Source: Pseudarthrobacter sp. AL07 (GTDB lineage: Bacteria; Actinomycetota; Actinomycetes; Actinomycetales; Micrococcaceae). Taken from it: 64,000 bases of DNA. The notes below the pieces were generated by a model. The model did not search any database and was not told the origin of the DNA. It was given only the letters and a program-made list of their open reading frames with translations. The stretch is from positions 1-64,000 of the forward strand of contig NZ_JASBRB010000011.1 in the NCBI RefSeq assembly GCF_029960665.1, given 5' to 3'. Shown in pieces: positions 48,903-57,663 of this stretch. Position numbers and translations under genes: made by a program. Position 1 is the first letter of the stretch. Every line of letters starts with the position of its first letter.

Positions 48903-50153
48903 GTGCGCATAGTCCTCGGAGTCGGGGGAGGGATTGCGGCCTACAAGGTCGCATCGCTCCTCCGGCTTTTTACTGAAGCCGGACACAATGTCACTGTGAT
49001 TCCCACCGAGGCGGCCACCCGCTTCGTGGGTGTCGCCACATGGGAGGCCCTGTCCGGGAATCCGGTCAGCAACAGCGTCTTCGACGACGTGCACCAGGTC
49101 AACCACGTCAGGCTTGGCCATGAGGCCGACCTCATTGTGGTGGCACCCGCGACAGCGGACCTGCTGGCGCGCGCGGCCACCGGCCAGGCCAACGACCTCC
49201 TCACCAACACGTTGCTGATGGCCAGCGGCCCGGTGCTTTTCGCCCCGGCCATGCACACAGAAATGTGGCAGCACGCCGCCACCCGCGCCAACGTTGAAAC
49301 GCTGCGAAGCAGGGGAGTGGCCGTCCTGGAACCGGCCAGCGGCCGGCTCACCGGCACGGACTCCGGTCCCGGCCGCCTGCCTGAGCCCGAAGCCATCTTC
49401 GACGCCGCCATGGCGCTTGCCCAGGGTCAGTCCGATTACCAGCTTCCGCTGGCCGGCCGGACCGTCACCGTAAGCGCAGGCGGAACCCGGGAACCGCTGG
49501 ACCCTGTCCGTTTCCTGGGCAACAGATCCTCCGGCAAGCAGGGCGTAGCGCTGGCTGTCGCTGCCCGCAATGCCGGAGCCACGGTGCGGCTGGTCGCCGC
49601 CCACATGGACGTGCCGGCGCCGGCCGGAGTCGACGTCCTCACGGTTGAGACTGCGCTGGAATTGCGGGAGGCGATGCTGGCAGCCGCGGCGGATTCCGAC
49701 GTCGTGATTATGGCGGCGGCCGTTGCGGACTTCCGTCCCGCGGAGATCTCCGGCACCAAAATCAAAAAACGTGATGACACCGCTGACCCCGTCATTTCCC
49801 TGGTCCGGAATCCGGACATCCTCCAGGAACTGGTCGAACTCCGTGATCATGCTCCCGAACGCCAGGCCATTCGCCGCAGCCAGCTGATTGTCGGCTTCGC
49901 GGCCGAGACCGGTGACGGCCAGAGCGACGTCCTCTCCTACGCGGAAGCAAAGCTCAGGCGCAAGGGCTGCGATCTCCTGGTGGTCAACCATGTGGGAGCG
50001 GACAAGGTTTTTGGCCAGGACAGCAACTCGGTAGTCATCCTTGCCCGCTCCGGCGCCGAACCACAACTGGCCGCCGGATCCAAAACAGAGGTTTCGGTGG
50101 CCGTCATCACGCGGGTCGGCTATGAGCTGAACCACGTTTCGCCACGCGCCTGA
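48903..50153 (+). CDS. coaBC: CoaBC, phosphopantothenoylcysteine synthase/decarboxylase
   Basis: A 416-residue fusion for two steps of coenzyme A synthesis. The N-terminal CoaC flavoprotein domain (residues 1-185) has GGIAAYKVASLLRLF, NHVRLGHEADLIVVAPATAD and PAMHTEMWQH; the C-terminal CoaB ligase domain has SAGGTREPLDPVRFLGNRSS (CTP-binding and dimer loop) and AAAVADFRP. Family length is normal. GTG start with ACGGAGG upstream. metK follows after 78 bases. Confidence 0.95.
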   Translation: MRIVLGVGGGIAAYKVASLLRLFTEAGHNVTVIPTEAATRFVGVATWEALSGNPVSNSVFDDVHQVNHVRLGHEADLIVVAPATADLLARAATGQANDLLTNTLLMASGPVLFAPAMHTEMWQHAATRANVETLRSRGVAVLEPASGRLTGTDSGPGRLPEPEAIFDAAMALAQGQSDYQLPLAGRTVTVSAGGTREPLDPVRFLGNRSSGKQGVALAVAARNAGATVRLVAAHMDVPAPAGVDVLTVETALELREAMLAAAADSDVVIMAAAVADFRPAEISGTKIKKRDDTADPVISLVRNPDILQELVELRDHAPERQAIRRSQLIVGFAAETGDGQSDVLSYAEAKLRRKGCDLLVVNHVGADKVFGQDSNSVVILARSGAEPQLAAGSKTEVSVAVITRVGYELNHVSPRA

Positions 50154-50231
50154 CCGAAAGCCACGCACCGTCTCCTTAGCACGGGGACACATGCCGCCGG
50201 AGGTCCGATTCCAAACCAGTAAGGTAGTTGA

Positions 50232-51467
50232 GTGACTTTACCGCTGCACATTCCCAATACGCACGGGGCTACGCCCACCGCCCTCCGGCTCTTCACGTCC
50301 GAGTCGGTCACTGAAGGCCACCCGGACAAGATCTGCGACCAGATCAGTGACGCCATCCTCGATGCACTGCTCGCCGCGGATCCCGAGTCCCGCGTCGCGG
50401 TGGAGACCATGGCCACCACCGGCCTGGTCCATGTTGCCGGTGAGGTCACCACCGACGCCTACGTTGAAATCCCGCAGATCGTCCGGGAGACCATCCTGGG
50501 CATCGGCTACGACTCCTCGGCCAACGGCTTTGACGGCGCCCGCTGCGGTGTCTCTGTCTCCATTGGCCAGCAGTCGAACGACATCGCCGGCGGTGTCTTC
50601 AACTCCCTCGAAGCCCGCGAAGGGCGCCAGGAGGACGACTACGACCTTCAGGGCGCCGGCGACCAGGGCCTGATGTTCGGGTACGCGAGCGACGAAACCC
50701 CGTCCTACATGCCGGTCCCGATCTGGATTGCGCACCGCCTGTCCGAACGCCTCACCGAGGTGCGCAAGTCCGGCGAGCTCTCCTACCTCCGGCCCGACGG
50801 CAAGACCCAGGTCACCATCGGTTACGACAAGGACGTGCCGGTTTCCGTGGAAACCGTCGTCATCTCCAGCCAGCACGCCGACGGAACCAGCCTGGACCGC
50901 CTGCGCGCGGACCTCGCCTCCTTTGTGATTGAGCCGGTGTTGGCAGCCGCCAATCTGGACATTTCCGGGGCCGTCAACATCCTGAACCCGGCTGGCGAGT
51001 TTGTTATCGGCGGGCCGGTCGGTGACGCCGGCCTGACCGGACGCAAGATCATTGTGGACACCTACGGCGGCATGGCGCGCCACGGCGGCGGCGCCTTCTC
51101 GGGCAAGGACCCGTCCAAGGTGGACCGTTCCGCTGCCTACGCGATGCGTTGGGTTGCCAAGAACGTTGTGGCGGCCGGACTGGCAAAGCGTGCCGAGATC
51201 CAGATTGCCTACGCCATCGGACAAGCCCGCCCAGTGGGCACCTACGTGGAAACCTTCGGCACGGAAACAGTGGATCCGGCCCGGATCAGCGCCGCCATCG
51301 CGGAGATCTTCGACCTCCGCCCGCGTGCAATCATCGATGCCTTGGACCTCAAGCGTCCCATCTACGCCAAGACTGCCGCGCACGGACACTTCGGCCGTGA
51401 CGATCCCGACTTTACCTGGGAGCGCCTGGACCGGGTGGAGGACCTGAAGGCCTTCTTCAACGCGTAG
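50232..51467 (+). CDS. metK: S-adenosylmethionine synthase
   Basis: A 411-residue enzyme forming SAM from methionine and [23 protein letters not shown] binds ATP and Mg, [12 protein letters not shown] and [19 protein letters not shown] are the two MAT signatures. The first 17 residues are variable. GTG start; AAGGTAG lies about 8 bases upstream. I looked for a SAM riboswitch in the 78-base gap before it and saw none. priA starts 11 bases after the stop. Confidence 0.96.
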   Translation: MTLPLHIPNTHGATPTALRLFTSESVTEGHPDKICDQISDAILDALLAADPESRVAVETMATTGLVHVAGEVTTDAYVEIPQIVRETILGIGYDSSANGFDGARCGVSVSIGQQSNDIAGGVFNSLEAREGRQEDDYDLQGAGDQGLMFGYASDETPSYMPVPIWIAHRLSERLTEVRKSGELSYLRPDGKTQVTIGYDKDVPVSVETVVISSQHADGTSLDRLRADLASFVIEPVLAAANLDISGAVNILNPAGEFVIGGPVGDAGLTGRKIIVDTYGGMARHGGGAFSGKDPSKVDRSAAYAMRWVAKNVVAAGLAKRAEIQIAYAIGQARPVGTYVETFGTETVDPARISAAIAEIFDLRPRAIIDALDLKRPIYAKTAAHGHFGRDDPDFTWERLDRVEDLKAFFNA

Positions 51468-51478
51468 GCCAGCCTGCC

Positions 51479-53629
51479 ATGGCCTCTGACGAGTCTGTCC
51501 CTCCCGGCGCAGTCCAGTTGTCGCTGCTGCAGGGCTTCCCGGCGAAGGCCAGGCCGTCCGGACCTCCGCTGGCCGCGCACCTTCCGGTGGCCAGGGTATT
51601 CGTCGAGACACCGCTGCCGCACCTGGACCGGCCCTTCGACTACAGCGTGCCGGCTGAACTGAATGAGGCCGCGCAGGCCGGCGTCAGGGTCAAAGTCAGT
51701 TTCAACGGCCAGGACCTGTCCGGTTTCATCATTGAGCGGACGGCAGAATCCGACGCCGGCCACACCCTGGTGCCCCTCCAGAAGGTCGTCTCCCCGGTGG
51801 TTGTCCTGACGCCGCCCGTCCGGGATCTGGTGGCCGCCGTCGCGGCCAGGTACGCGGGCACGGTCAGCGACGTCCTGCGCGTTGCGGTGCCTCCGCGCAT
51901 GGCCAGGCTCGAGAAGGAGTTCCTCACCGCCCCTGCGGCAGAGCCCGCGGCACCGGATCCGCGTGCCGACGTCGCGGCCGCTACTGGTCCTGACGTCACT
52001 TCCGGGACGGATTCCGACTGGGCCGGGTACCGTAACGGCCCGGCATTTGTCCGCCACCTGCGGGACGGCGGATCTCCGCGGGCGGTCTTCAACCCACTCC
52101 AGGGATTCGGCCCGGCCGCATGGCCGCACCTGCTGGCAACGGCCGTGGCAGCAGTCCGTGCCTCCGGCCGCGGCGCCGTGGTGGTGGTTCCGGACTACAG
52201 GGACCTGGACCAGCTGGAAAAGGCGCTCCTGGCCGTGCTGCCCGCCGATGATATTGCGCGGCTGACGGCCGATGACGGGCCAACGCCCCGCTACAGGAGT
52301 TTCCTGCGCCTCCTGGCCGGGTCTGCACGCGTTGCCATCGGCACGCGTTCTGCAGCATTTGCCCCCGTCCTGGATCTGGGTCTTATTGCCTGCTGGGATG
52401 ACGGCGATGACCTTCACATCGAACAGCGCGCCCCGTACGCCCATAGCCGCGATGTCCTCCTGCTGCGAGCGGACCAGGAAGGCGCCGCCTGCTTGATGGC
52501 GGGTCATTCCAGGAGTACGGAACTCCAGCGGCTGGTGGAGGCCGGCTGGGCCATGCCAGTCGAGGCCGATCGGGCGTTCGCACGACGGACTGTGCCCCGG
52601 GTGTTGAACACGGCGGACAGCTTCGAACAGGAGCGCGACCCCCTCGCCCTGGTTGCGCGGCTTCCCGGTGCGGCCTGGCGCGCCGCCAAGGACGGGCTGG
52701 AACGTGGGCCTGTCCTGGTGCAGGTGGCCCGCGCCGGCTACGCCCCGTCGCTCGTCTGTGAGACCTGCCGTGAACCTGCCCGGTGCCAGGCCTGCCAGGG
52801 CCCTCTGGCCTTGGCCGGAGCCAGCGGCAGCTCTGCGATCCCGCAGTGCCGCTGGTGTTCCATGCCGGCGCCGGAGTGGCAGTGTGCCCACTGCGCAGGG
52901 CACAAGCTTCGTAAGGGCGCCACCGGAGTCCTGCGGACTGCTGAAGAGCTGGGCCGTGCATTTCCCGGAAAACCCGTTATTACGTCCTCGGGCGGCAACA
53001 TCAAAGCCGGAGTTGGCGGCGCCAAGGCGCTGGTGGTGGCCACCGTCGGGGCGGAGCCCGTTGCGGAGGGCGGTTACGCTGCGGCCCTGCTGCTCGACGG
53101 CGACTCCCTGCTGCGCCGGGAGAATCTCCGCGCCGGCGAAGACACCGTGCGCCGCTGGTTCAACGCCGCAGCTTTGGTGCGTCCGGCGTCCGATGGCGGA
53201 CTGGTGGTTATCACCGCGACGGAAAGCGTGGCTGTTGGCGCGTTGCTGCGGTGGGACCCGGCCGGGTACGCCCGGCGCGAGCTCGAACTCCGGATGGAAC
53301 TCCAGCTACCGCCGGCAGTCAGGATTGCCTCGATCACCGGCCCCCGGGCCGCCGTCGTACATTTTTCCGGGACCGTTGAGAAGGAGCTGGCCAGCGCCGG
53401 CGTGGCGCTGCGGACCGCAGGTCCGGCCCCGCTGGTGCTCACCGGTCCCGCAACCGGCGGAGCCTGGAGCGCCGCGGCGGCTGGGCAGGACGCCCGGACC
53501 CTGCTGTTCTTTGCGTACGGGCAGGCAGCCACCGTCACCCGGGTGCTGCGTGCAACAAAGGCTGCGGCCGCCGCCAAGAGGAGCACGGAACCGGTCCAGA
53601 TCAGGCTTGACGGCGTGGACGTCCTTTAG
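51479..53629 (+). CDS. priA: PriA-like primosomal protein without helicase motifs
   Basis: A 716-residue protein of the PriA (N') family. The N-terminal 3'-DNA-binding domain (ARVFVETPLPHLDRPFDYSV) and the eight-cysteine zinc region (residues 427-472: CETC, CQAC, CRWC, CAHC) are kept. The helicase core is degenerate: the stretch around residues 200-225 has no GxGKT loop, and ACWDDGDDLHIEQ (about 306-318) replaces the DEEH box. Actinobacterial PriA proteins are known to lack these motifs and are annotated as probable replication-restart proteins without helicase activity. It ends the metK-priA run. Confidence 0.9.
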   Translation: MASDESVPPGAVQLSLLQGFPAKARPSGPPLAAHLPVARVFVETPLPHLDRPFDYSVPAELNEAAQAGVRVKVSFNGQDLSGFIIERTAESDAGHTLVPLQKVVSPVVVLTPPVRDLVAAVAARYAGTVSDVLRVAVPPRMARLEKEFLTAPAAEPAAPDPRADVAAATGPDVTSGTDSDWAGYRNGPAFVRHLRDGGSPRAVFNPLQGFGPAAWPHLLATAVAAVRASGRGAVVVVPDYRDLDQLEKALLAVLPADDIARLTADDGPTPRYRSFLRLLAGSARVAIGTRSAAFAPVLDLGLIACWDDGDDLHIEQRAPYAHSRDVLLLRADQEGAACLMAGHSRSTELQRLVEAGWAMPVEADRAFARRTVPRVLNTADSFEQERDPLALVARLPGAAWRAAKDGLERGPVLVQVARAGYAPSLVCETCREPARCQACQGPLALAGASGSSAIPQCRWCSMPAPEWQCAHCAGHKLRKGATGVLRTAEELGRAFPGKPVITSSGGNIKAGVGGAKALVVATVGAEPVAEGGYAAALLLDGDSLLRRENLRAGEDTVRRWFNAAALVRPASDGGLVVITATESVAVGALLRWDPAGYARRELELRMELQLPPAVRIASITGPRAAVVHFSGTVEKELASAGVALRTAGPAPLVLTGPATGGAWSAAAAGQDARTLLFFAYGQAATVTRVLRATKAAAAAKRSTEPVQIRLDGVDVL

Positions 53630-53670
53630 TAAACGTCCGTTAGCATGCGTCCCTTAGAGGACTCGCGGCG

Positions 53671-54747
53671 TCAGCGTCCGCGGCGCGCCATGATGTCGTG
53701 GGCCACATCCACCAGTTGCTGGGCGGATTCGTCCCAGCTGAATTCCCGGGCACGCGCCACCGAACGACGGGACACCTGCTGCCAGTGGGCGGCGTCGCGC
53801 AGTCTCTGCACGGCCGCGGCAAACTCTGCCGGGGACGCGGGATCAACGTAGGCTACCGCGTCGCCGCCCACTTCCCGGAAAATCGGGATGTCGCTGGCGA
53901 TGACCGGCGTGCCGAGAGCCATGGCCTCCACCAGCGGGAGACCGTAACCTTCGGCGTGGGAGAGGCTCACCAGTGCCGTGGCACGTTTGAGCAGGACGGT
54001 GTATTCGTCGTCGGTGACCCCGTTGTGGAAGACCACCTTGGCGCCAGGCGGAACCATGATCTCCAGCTCGGCCCGGCGATCCGCGGTGATCCTGCTCAGC
54101 AGGTGCAAGGTGAAATCGGGCAGCCCGGACATTCCGGCCACCATCGTTTCAACGTTTTTGTAGGGCATAAACGATCCCATGTACACGAGCGAATGTTCTG
54201 CACCGGCGGCGGGATCGCGCGGGTCCTGCGCGGGCTGCGGGGCGTTGCTGATGATCCGCACCGGCCTCTGGGTGAGCCGGTACTTGGCCATCAGGGCTTC
54301 AGTGGTCCGGCTGATCGTGGCCACGGTGTCCGCCCGGTTGAGGAGGACGCGCTGGGGCCAGAACGCCTTGTGGTATAGGCGCCACAGCACGCGGACGGGT
54401 GCCGGCAGGAACCCCGGGGGAGCAGGGTGCTCGTAGTAGATGAGGTCGTGCAGGGTCAGGACCAGGCCGTACTTGCGCCCCCAGCTGCCCATGGTCTGCA
54501 TGGGGCACACCACAACGTCGGCCCCCAGCGGGTTGACCCTGCGGGCCACGAACAGCTCCAGCGGGGACAGCGGACTGTTGATCAGCGTGTACGGAACATC
54601 CGGAAGCAGCGCCAGCTGACGGGGGTCGCTGATGAGCATGGAAACGTCTGCAACCTTCGCGGTGGCGGCGATGAGGCTGGCCCCGTAGCGGCTGATGCCG
54701 TCGTGGTGGTCGGTCCGGGTGAATCGTGCATCGATGACAATCTTCAC
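53671..54747 (-). CDS. GT4-family glycosyltransferase
   Basis: A 358-residue GT-B glycosyltransferase of family 4. MKIVIDARF opens the N-terminal Rossmann domain; LVYMGSFMPYKNVETMVAGM starts the C-terminal domain; SLSHAEGYGLPLVEAMALGT is the donor-binding E-x7-E motif and PVIASDIPIFREVGG the ribose/phosphate region. No signal peptide. Donor and acceptor are unknown. GTG start overlapping the stop of the upstream alpha/beta hydrolase by 4 bases; last gene of a minus-strand unit headed by the SorC-type regulator. Confidence 0.88.
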   Translation of the reverse strand: MKIVIDARFTRTDHHDGISRYGASLIAATAKVADVSMLISDPRQLALLPDVPYTLINSPLSPLELFVARRVNPLGADVVVCPMQTMGSWGRKYGLVLTLHDLIYYEHPAPPGFLPAPVRVLWRLYHKAFWPQRVLLNRADTVATISRTTEALMAKYRLTQRPVRIISNAPQPAQDPRDPAAGAEHSLVYMGSFMPYKNVETMVAGMSGLPDFTLHLLSRITADRRAELEIMVPPGAKVVFHNGVTDDEYTVLLKRATALVSLSHAEGYGLPLVEAMALGTPVIASDIPIFREVGGDAVAYVDPASPAEFAAAVQRLRDAAHWQQVSRRSVARAREFSWDESAQQLVDVAHDIMARRGR

Positions 54748-55673
54748 GCGGGGTGGTCCTTAAGGAAGCTGCGGATGAAGCCGGCGGCGGGGCCGGGCGT
54801 TTCATAGTGGATCAGGTGGCCGACGCCGGGAATGACTTTGAGGACCCCGTCGGGGAGAAGCCCGGCGAGGCGGTGCTGGTCGGGCAGGGTGGCAATCTCG
54901 TCCTTTTCGCCGGCGACCAGGAGCACCGGCAGGTCCAGCTTCCCGGCAACCTCTGCCACATGGCCGCTGACCGACGCTGTGAACGATTCGAGGAGACTCT
55001 CCCGGTTCGCGAACGCACTGAAGTAGGCATGGTGCTGGCCGTGGATGAAGCCGCGCAGGTCTTTGTCGGCCGTCTTGGCCATGGCCTCGCTCATGACTCT
55101 GACAATCAGCGGACTGCGCAGCAGCGCCAGACCCAGCGGGCGGGGGAGCCTGGCCGCCAGCCGGTAGTAGAGAACGGCCAGTCTGGTCATGATCCCCTTG
55201 GGACCTTCCTGGGCAGGCGCGGCGATGGGATTGATCAGGATCAGCGGAGCGACGGTGCCCGGATGGGTCGCCACAAAATGGGCGGCGACGATCGAGCCGA
55301 AGGAGTGCCCCAGCAACACCGTGTCCGGACCAAGGCCGAGCGCCGCCATAAAGTCGGTGACAAAAGTGCCGTACTGTTCCACCGAGTGTTCACCGGAGGC
55401 GAATGCGGCGGAGCTGCCGAAACCTGGCAGGTCCGGCATAATGATGCGCATCTCCGGCAATTGGTCTGCCACCCGGAGGAGGCCATGGTGATCGCCGCGG
55501 AAGCCGTGGATCACCAGGATGGTGCGGGTGTCGGGCGTGGCCTGGATGGGTTCGTAGGTCCAATACGCCACGGCGGTGCCATCGATCACGATGTTTGCGG
55601 CACAGGTGCGGGCCGCCAGCCCCGCGCTGAAGAACGACGGCGCGGGGGATGGTTGTTGATCGGCGGTTTTCAT
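54744..55673 (-). CDS. Alpha/beta-fold hydrolase
   Basis: A 309-residue serine hydrolase. VIHGFRGDHHGLL holds the oxyanion hole, the nucleophile is Ser124 in LLGHSFGSIVAAH, the Asp is in LLVAGEKDEIATLP and the His in VGHLIHYETPG. The first 30 residues are variable, no clear signal peptide. A cap insertion sits at about residues 155-235. Substrate unknown; it could be an ester, a lactone or a lipid. It lies 11 bases after the aldo/keto reductase gene and overlaps the glycosyltransferase gene. Confidence 0.88.
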   Translation of the reverse strand: MKTADQQPSPAPSFFSAGLAARTCAANIVIDGTAVAYWTYEPIQATPDTRTILVIHGFRGDHHGLLRVADQLPEMRIIMPDLPGFGSSAAFASGEHSVEQYGTFVTDFMAALGLGPDTVLLGHSFGSIVAAHFVATHPGTVAPLILINPIAAPAQEGPKGIMTRLAVLYYRLAARLPRPLGLALLRSPLIVRVMSEAMAKTADKDLRGFIHGQHHAYFSAFANRESLLESFTASVSGHVAEVAGKLDLPVLLVAGEKDEIATLPDQHRLAGLLPDGVLKVIPGVGHLIHYETPGPAAGFIRSFLKDHPA

Positions 55674-55684
55674 GACCCTCGGTC

Positions 55685-56554
55685 CTAGTTGACGTTGTCG
55701 GGGTGGGACCCGGTGCGCTGCCCGCGGTCAAGCTCAGCCAAGGCTGCCATGTCGCGGTCTGAAAGTTCAAAGCCGAAGACGTCCAGGTTTTCCCGGATCC
55801 GTGCCTCCGAGCTTGCCTTCGGGATGGCGATGTTCCCCAGCTGGATATGCCACCGAAGAATAATCTGGGCTGCTGTCCGGCCGTGCTCGGCCGCCAGGGC
55901 CAGGACCACGGAATCCGACAGTACGTGTCCGCGCCCCAGGGGGCTCCAGGCTTCAGTCCGGATGCCGAGGGTGAGGTGCTTCTCCGTGAGCTCCGCCTGC
56001 TGAAGCCACGGGTGCAGTTCAATCTGGTTCACAGCCGGCACCACTTCGGCACTCTCGAGCAGGCGGTCCAGGTGCGCCGGCTGGAAGTTGCAGACACCGA
56101 TGGCCCGGACCTTTCCTTCGCGGTACAGCGTTTCGAGGGCGCGGTACGTGTCGCTGAACAGGTCCCGCTTGGCGCAGGGCCAGTGGATCAAGTACATGTC
56201 CACGTAGTCCAGTCCAAGGTTAACCATGGACGTATCGAAGGCACGGAGGGCTGCGTCATACCCCTGGTCATCGTTCCACACCTTCGTGGTGACAAATACG
56301 TCCTCGCGCCGCAGGCCAGGTGAGGACTCCCCGGAGCCGCCGCTTCTGCCGTCGGAATCCATGGCGGGGCCCACTCCGCGCGCCACTCCTGTTTCGTTGC
56401 CGTACATGGCTGCCGTGTCAAAGTGGCGGTATCCGGTGCCCAGGGCCGTGGCCACCAGGCCGGCGGCTTCGGTTGCCGGAACTTTGTACAGCCCGAAGCC
56501 CAACTGGTCGATCAGCACACCGTTGTTAAGGCTGAGCCGGGGTGAGGTTTTCAT
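55685..56554 (-). CDS. Aldo/keto reductase
   Basis: A 289-residue NADPH-dependent TIM-barrel reductase of the AKR5-like bacterial group. The catalytic tetrad is complete: Asp46 and Tyr51 (HFDTAAMYGNE), Lys91 (FVTTKVW) and His124 (MYLIHWPC). IPKASSEARIRENLDVFGF is the cofactor-phosphate loop. An unusual Gly/Ser/Asp-rich insert (residues 64-80) lies after the Tyr loop. I chose the ATG at 56554; an upstream in-frame start would extend into the regulator gene. Ten bases separate it from that gene, so they are probably one transcript. Confidence 0.9.
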   Translation of the reverse strand: MKTSPRLSLNNGVLIDQLGFGLYKVPATEAAGLVATALGTGYRHFDTAAMYGNETGVARGVGPAMDSDGRSGGSGESSPGLRREDVFVTTKVWNDDQGYDAALRAFDTSMVNLGLDYVDMYLIHWPCAKRDLFSDTYRALETLYREGKVRAIGVCNFQPAHLDRLLESAEVVPAVNQIELHPWLQQAELTEKHLTLGIRTEAWSPLGRGHVLSDSVVLALAAEHGRTAAQIILRWHIQLGNIAIPKASSEARIRENLDVFGFELSDRDMAALAELDRGQRTGSHPDNVN

Positions 56555-56564
56555 AGCATTGACT

Positions 56565-57539
56565 CTACCCATTGGGCCAGGCGACACCGCCAAAGCCCAC
56601 CAGGCGGCGCGCGGTGGCTTCATCCACGATCAGGTCGGTGGCGAGGCCGGCGGACAGGGCGCCCCGCAGGCCATTGATCTTCGATGCCCCGGAGACCACG
56701 CAGATCCGACGCCGGACCTGGCGCAGCTGGGAGAGGGCCGGACCCGTGGAGCGTTCATTGAGGACGATCCCGTGGGAGGATCCGTCACGCCGGAAAAACA
56801 CCGTGGCGACGTCACCCACAACGTCAGAATGGGCAAGTACCTTGAGATCGCTTTCGTCCAGGTAGCCACCCGCGTAAACGTGGCTTGGGTAGTCTGCGTG
56901 CACGGATCCAACGCCGAAGATGGCGATGCTCATCCGGGCCTGCAGGTCCAGGATGCGCTGCACGCTGCGCTCATTCCACATGGCGGTTTTGGTGGCTGCA
57001 TGGTCAAAGAATGCGGGAACAGGGAACTGCTCCACACGGGCGCCGTAAGCACTTCCGAAGCGGCGCATGATGTCACTCGCGTACGTGATGCCGGTGGTGT
57101 GCATGTTGCCGGCGCCGTTCAGCTGGACCACCACGGTATCGTGCGTGATCTTGCGGGTGAGGTGTCTGCTGACGGCGCTTAGCGTTGATCCCCACGCGAC
57201 GCCGATGATCGCATTGGAATCCACCAGGGGACCGATGGTTCGTGCTGCCTGGATGGCCACCCGGTCCAGGGTTTCCGCCTCGTTCAGGGACTCCACCACC
57301 GGAACCACGTGCACGTCAACGCTGTACTCGCGCCGGATCATGCTTTCGAGTTCGGGGCCGGTATCCATTGGATTGCGGATCTGGATCTGGACCAAACCCG
57401 TGTCCCTGGCGGCTGAGAGGAGCCTGGAAACAGTGGACCGGGACGTCCGCAGTTCCCTCGCGATCGCGTCCATGGTCAGGTCCTGGAGGTAATACATCTG
57501 TGCAGCTCTGAGCGCATCTGAGTGCCGTGAAGGCGTCAT
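56565..57539 (-). CDS. SorC/DeoR-type sugar-binding transcriptional regulator
   Basis: A 324-residue regulator. The N-terminal helix-turn-helix is about residues 16-42 (LTMDAIARELRTSRSTVSRL), followed by a SorC-type sugar-phosphate-binding domain with VAWGSTLSAVSRHLTRK, VQLNGAGNMHTTGITYASDI and the VSGASKINGLRGAL end block. Such proteins sense phosphorylated sugars or polyols. GGAGT lies 5 bases before the ATG. It is divergent from glpD, and a TGCAC-N4-GTGCA inverted repeat lies between them, so it may control glycerol use. Downstream genes: reductase, hydrolase, glycosyltransferase. Confidence 0.88.
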   Translation of the reverse strand: MTPSRHSDALRAAQMYYLQDLTMDAIARELRTSRSTVSRLLSAARDTGLVQIQIRNPMDTGPELESMIRREYSVDVHVVPVVESLNEAETLDRVAIQAARTIGPLVDSNAIIGVAWGSTLSAVSRHLTRKITHDTVVVQLNGAGNMHTTGITYASDIMRRFGSAYGARVEQFPVPAFFDHAATKTAMWNERSVQRILDLQARMSIAIFGVGSVHADYPSHVYAGGYLDESDLKVLAHSDVVGDVATVFFRRDGSSHGIVLNERSTGPALSQLRQVRRRICVVSGASKINGLRGALSAGLATDLIVDEATARRLVGFGGVAWPNG

Positions 57540-57552
57540 TCGGACTCCAATC

Positions 57553-57566
57553 TGCACGTTTGTGCA
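57553..57566. promoter_or_regulatory. Inverted repeat, candidate operator for the glp-facing regulator
   Basis: TGCAC-GTTT-GTGCA is a perfect inverted repeat 14 bases upstream of the regulator's ATG and just before a TTGACT -35 box (57573-57578) pointing towards glpD. The -10 for glpD could be CAATAG near 57599-57604, though the spacer would be 20 bases. Position suits control of both directions. Confidence 0.45.
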
Positions 57567-57663
57567 TAGTGCTTGACTCCATTTTCCAATACTCCAAACA
57601 ATAGTTGAAGAACGACGGTTCGTCCGGCGGATGCCCGCAGGCCAATAAACCCAGGGAGCAGTT

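Noticed and set aside
50154..50231. Possible SAM riboswitch before metK
   Set aside because: The gap is only 78 bases and shows none of the known SAM riboswitch core pairings that I could trace.
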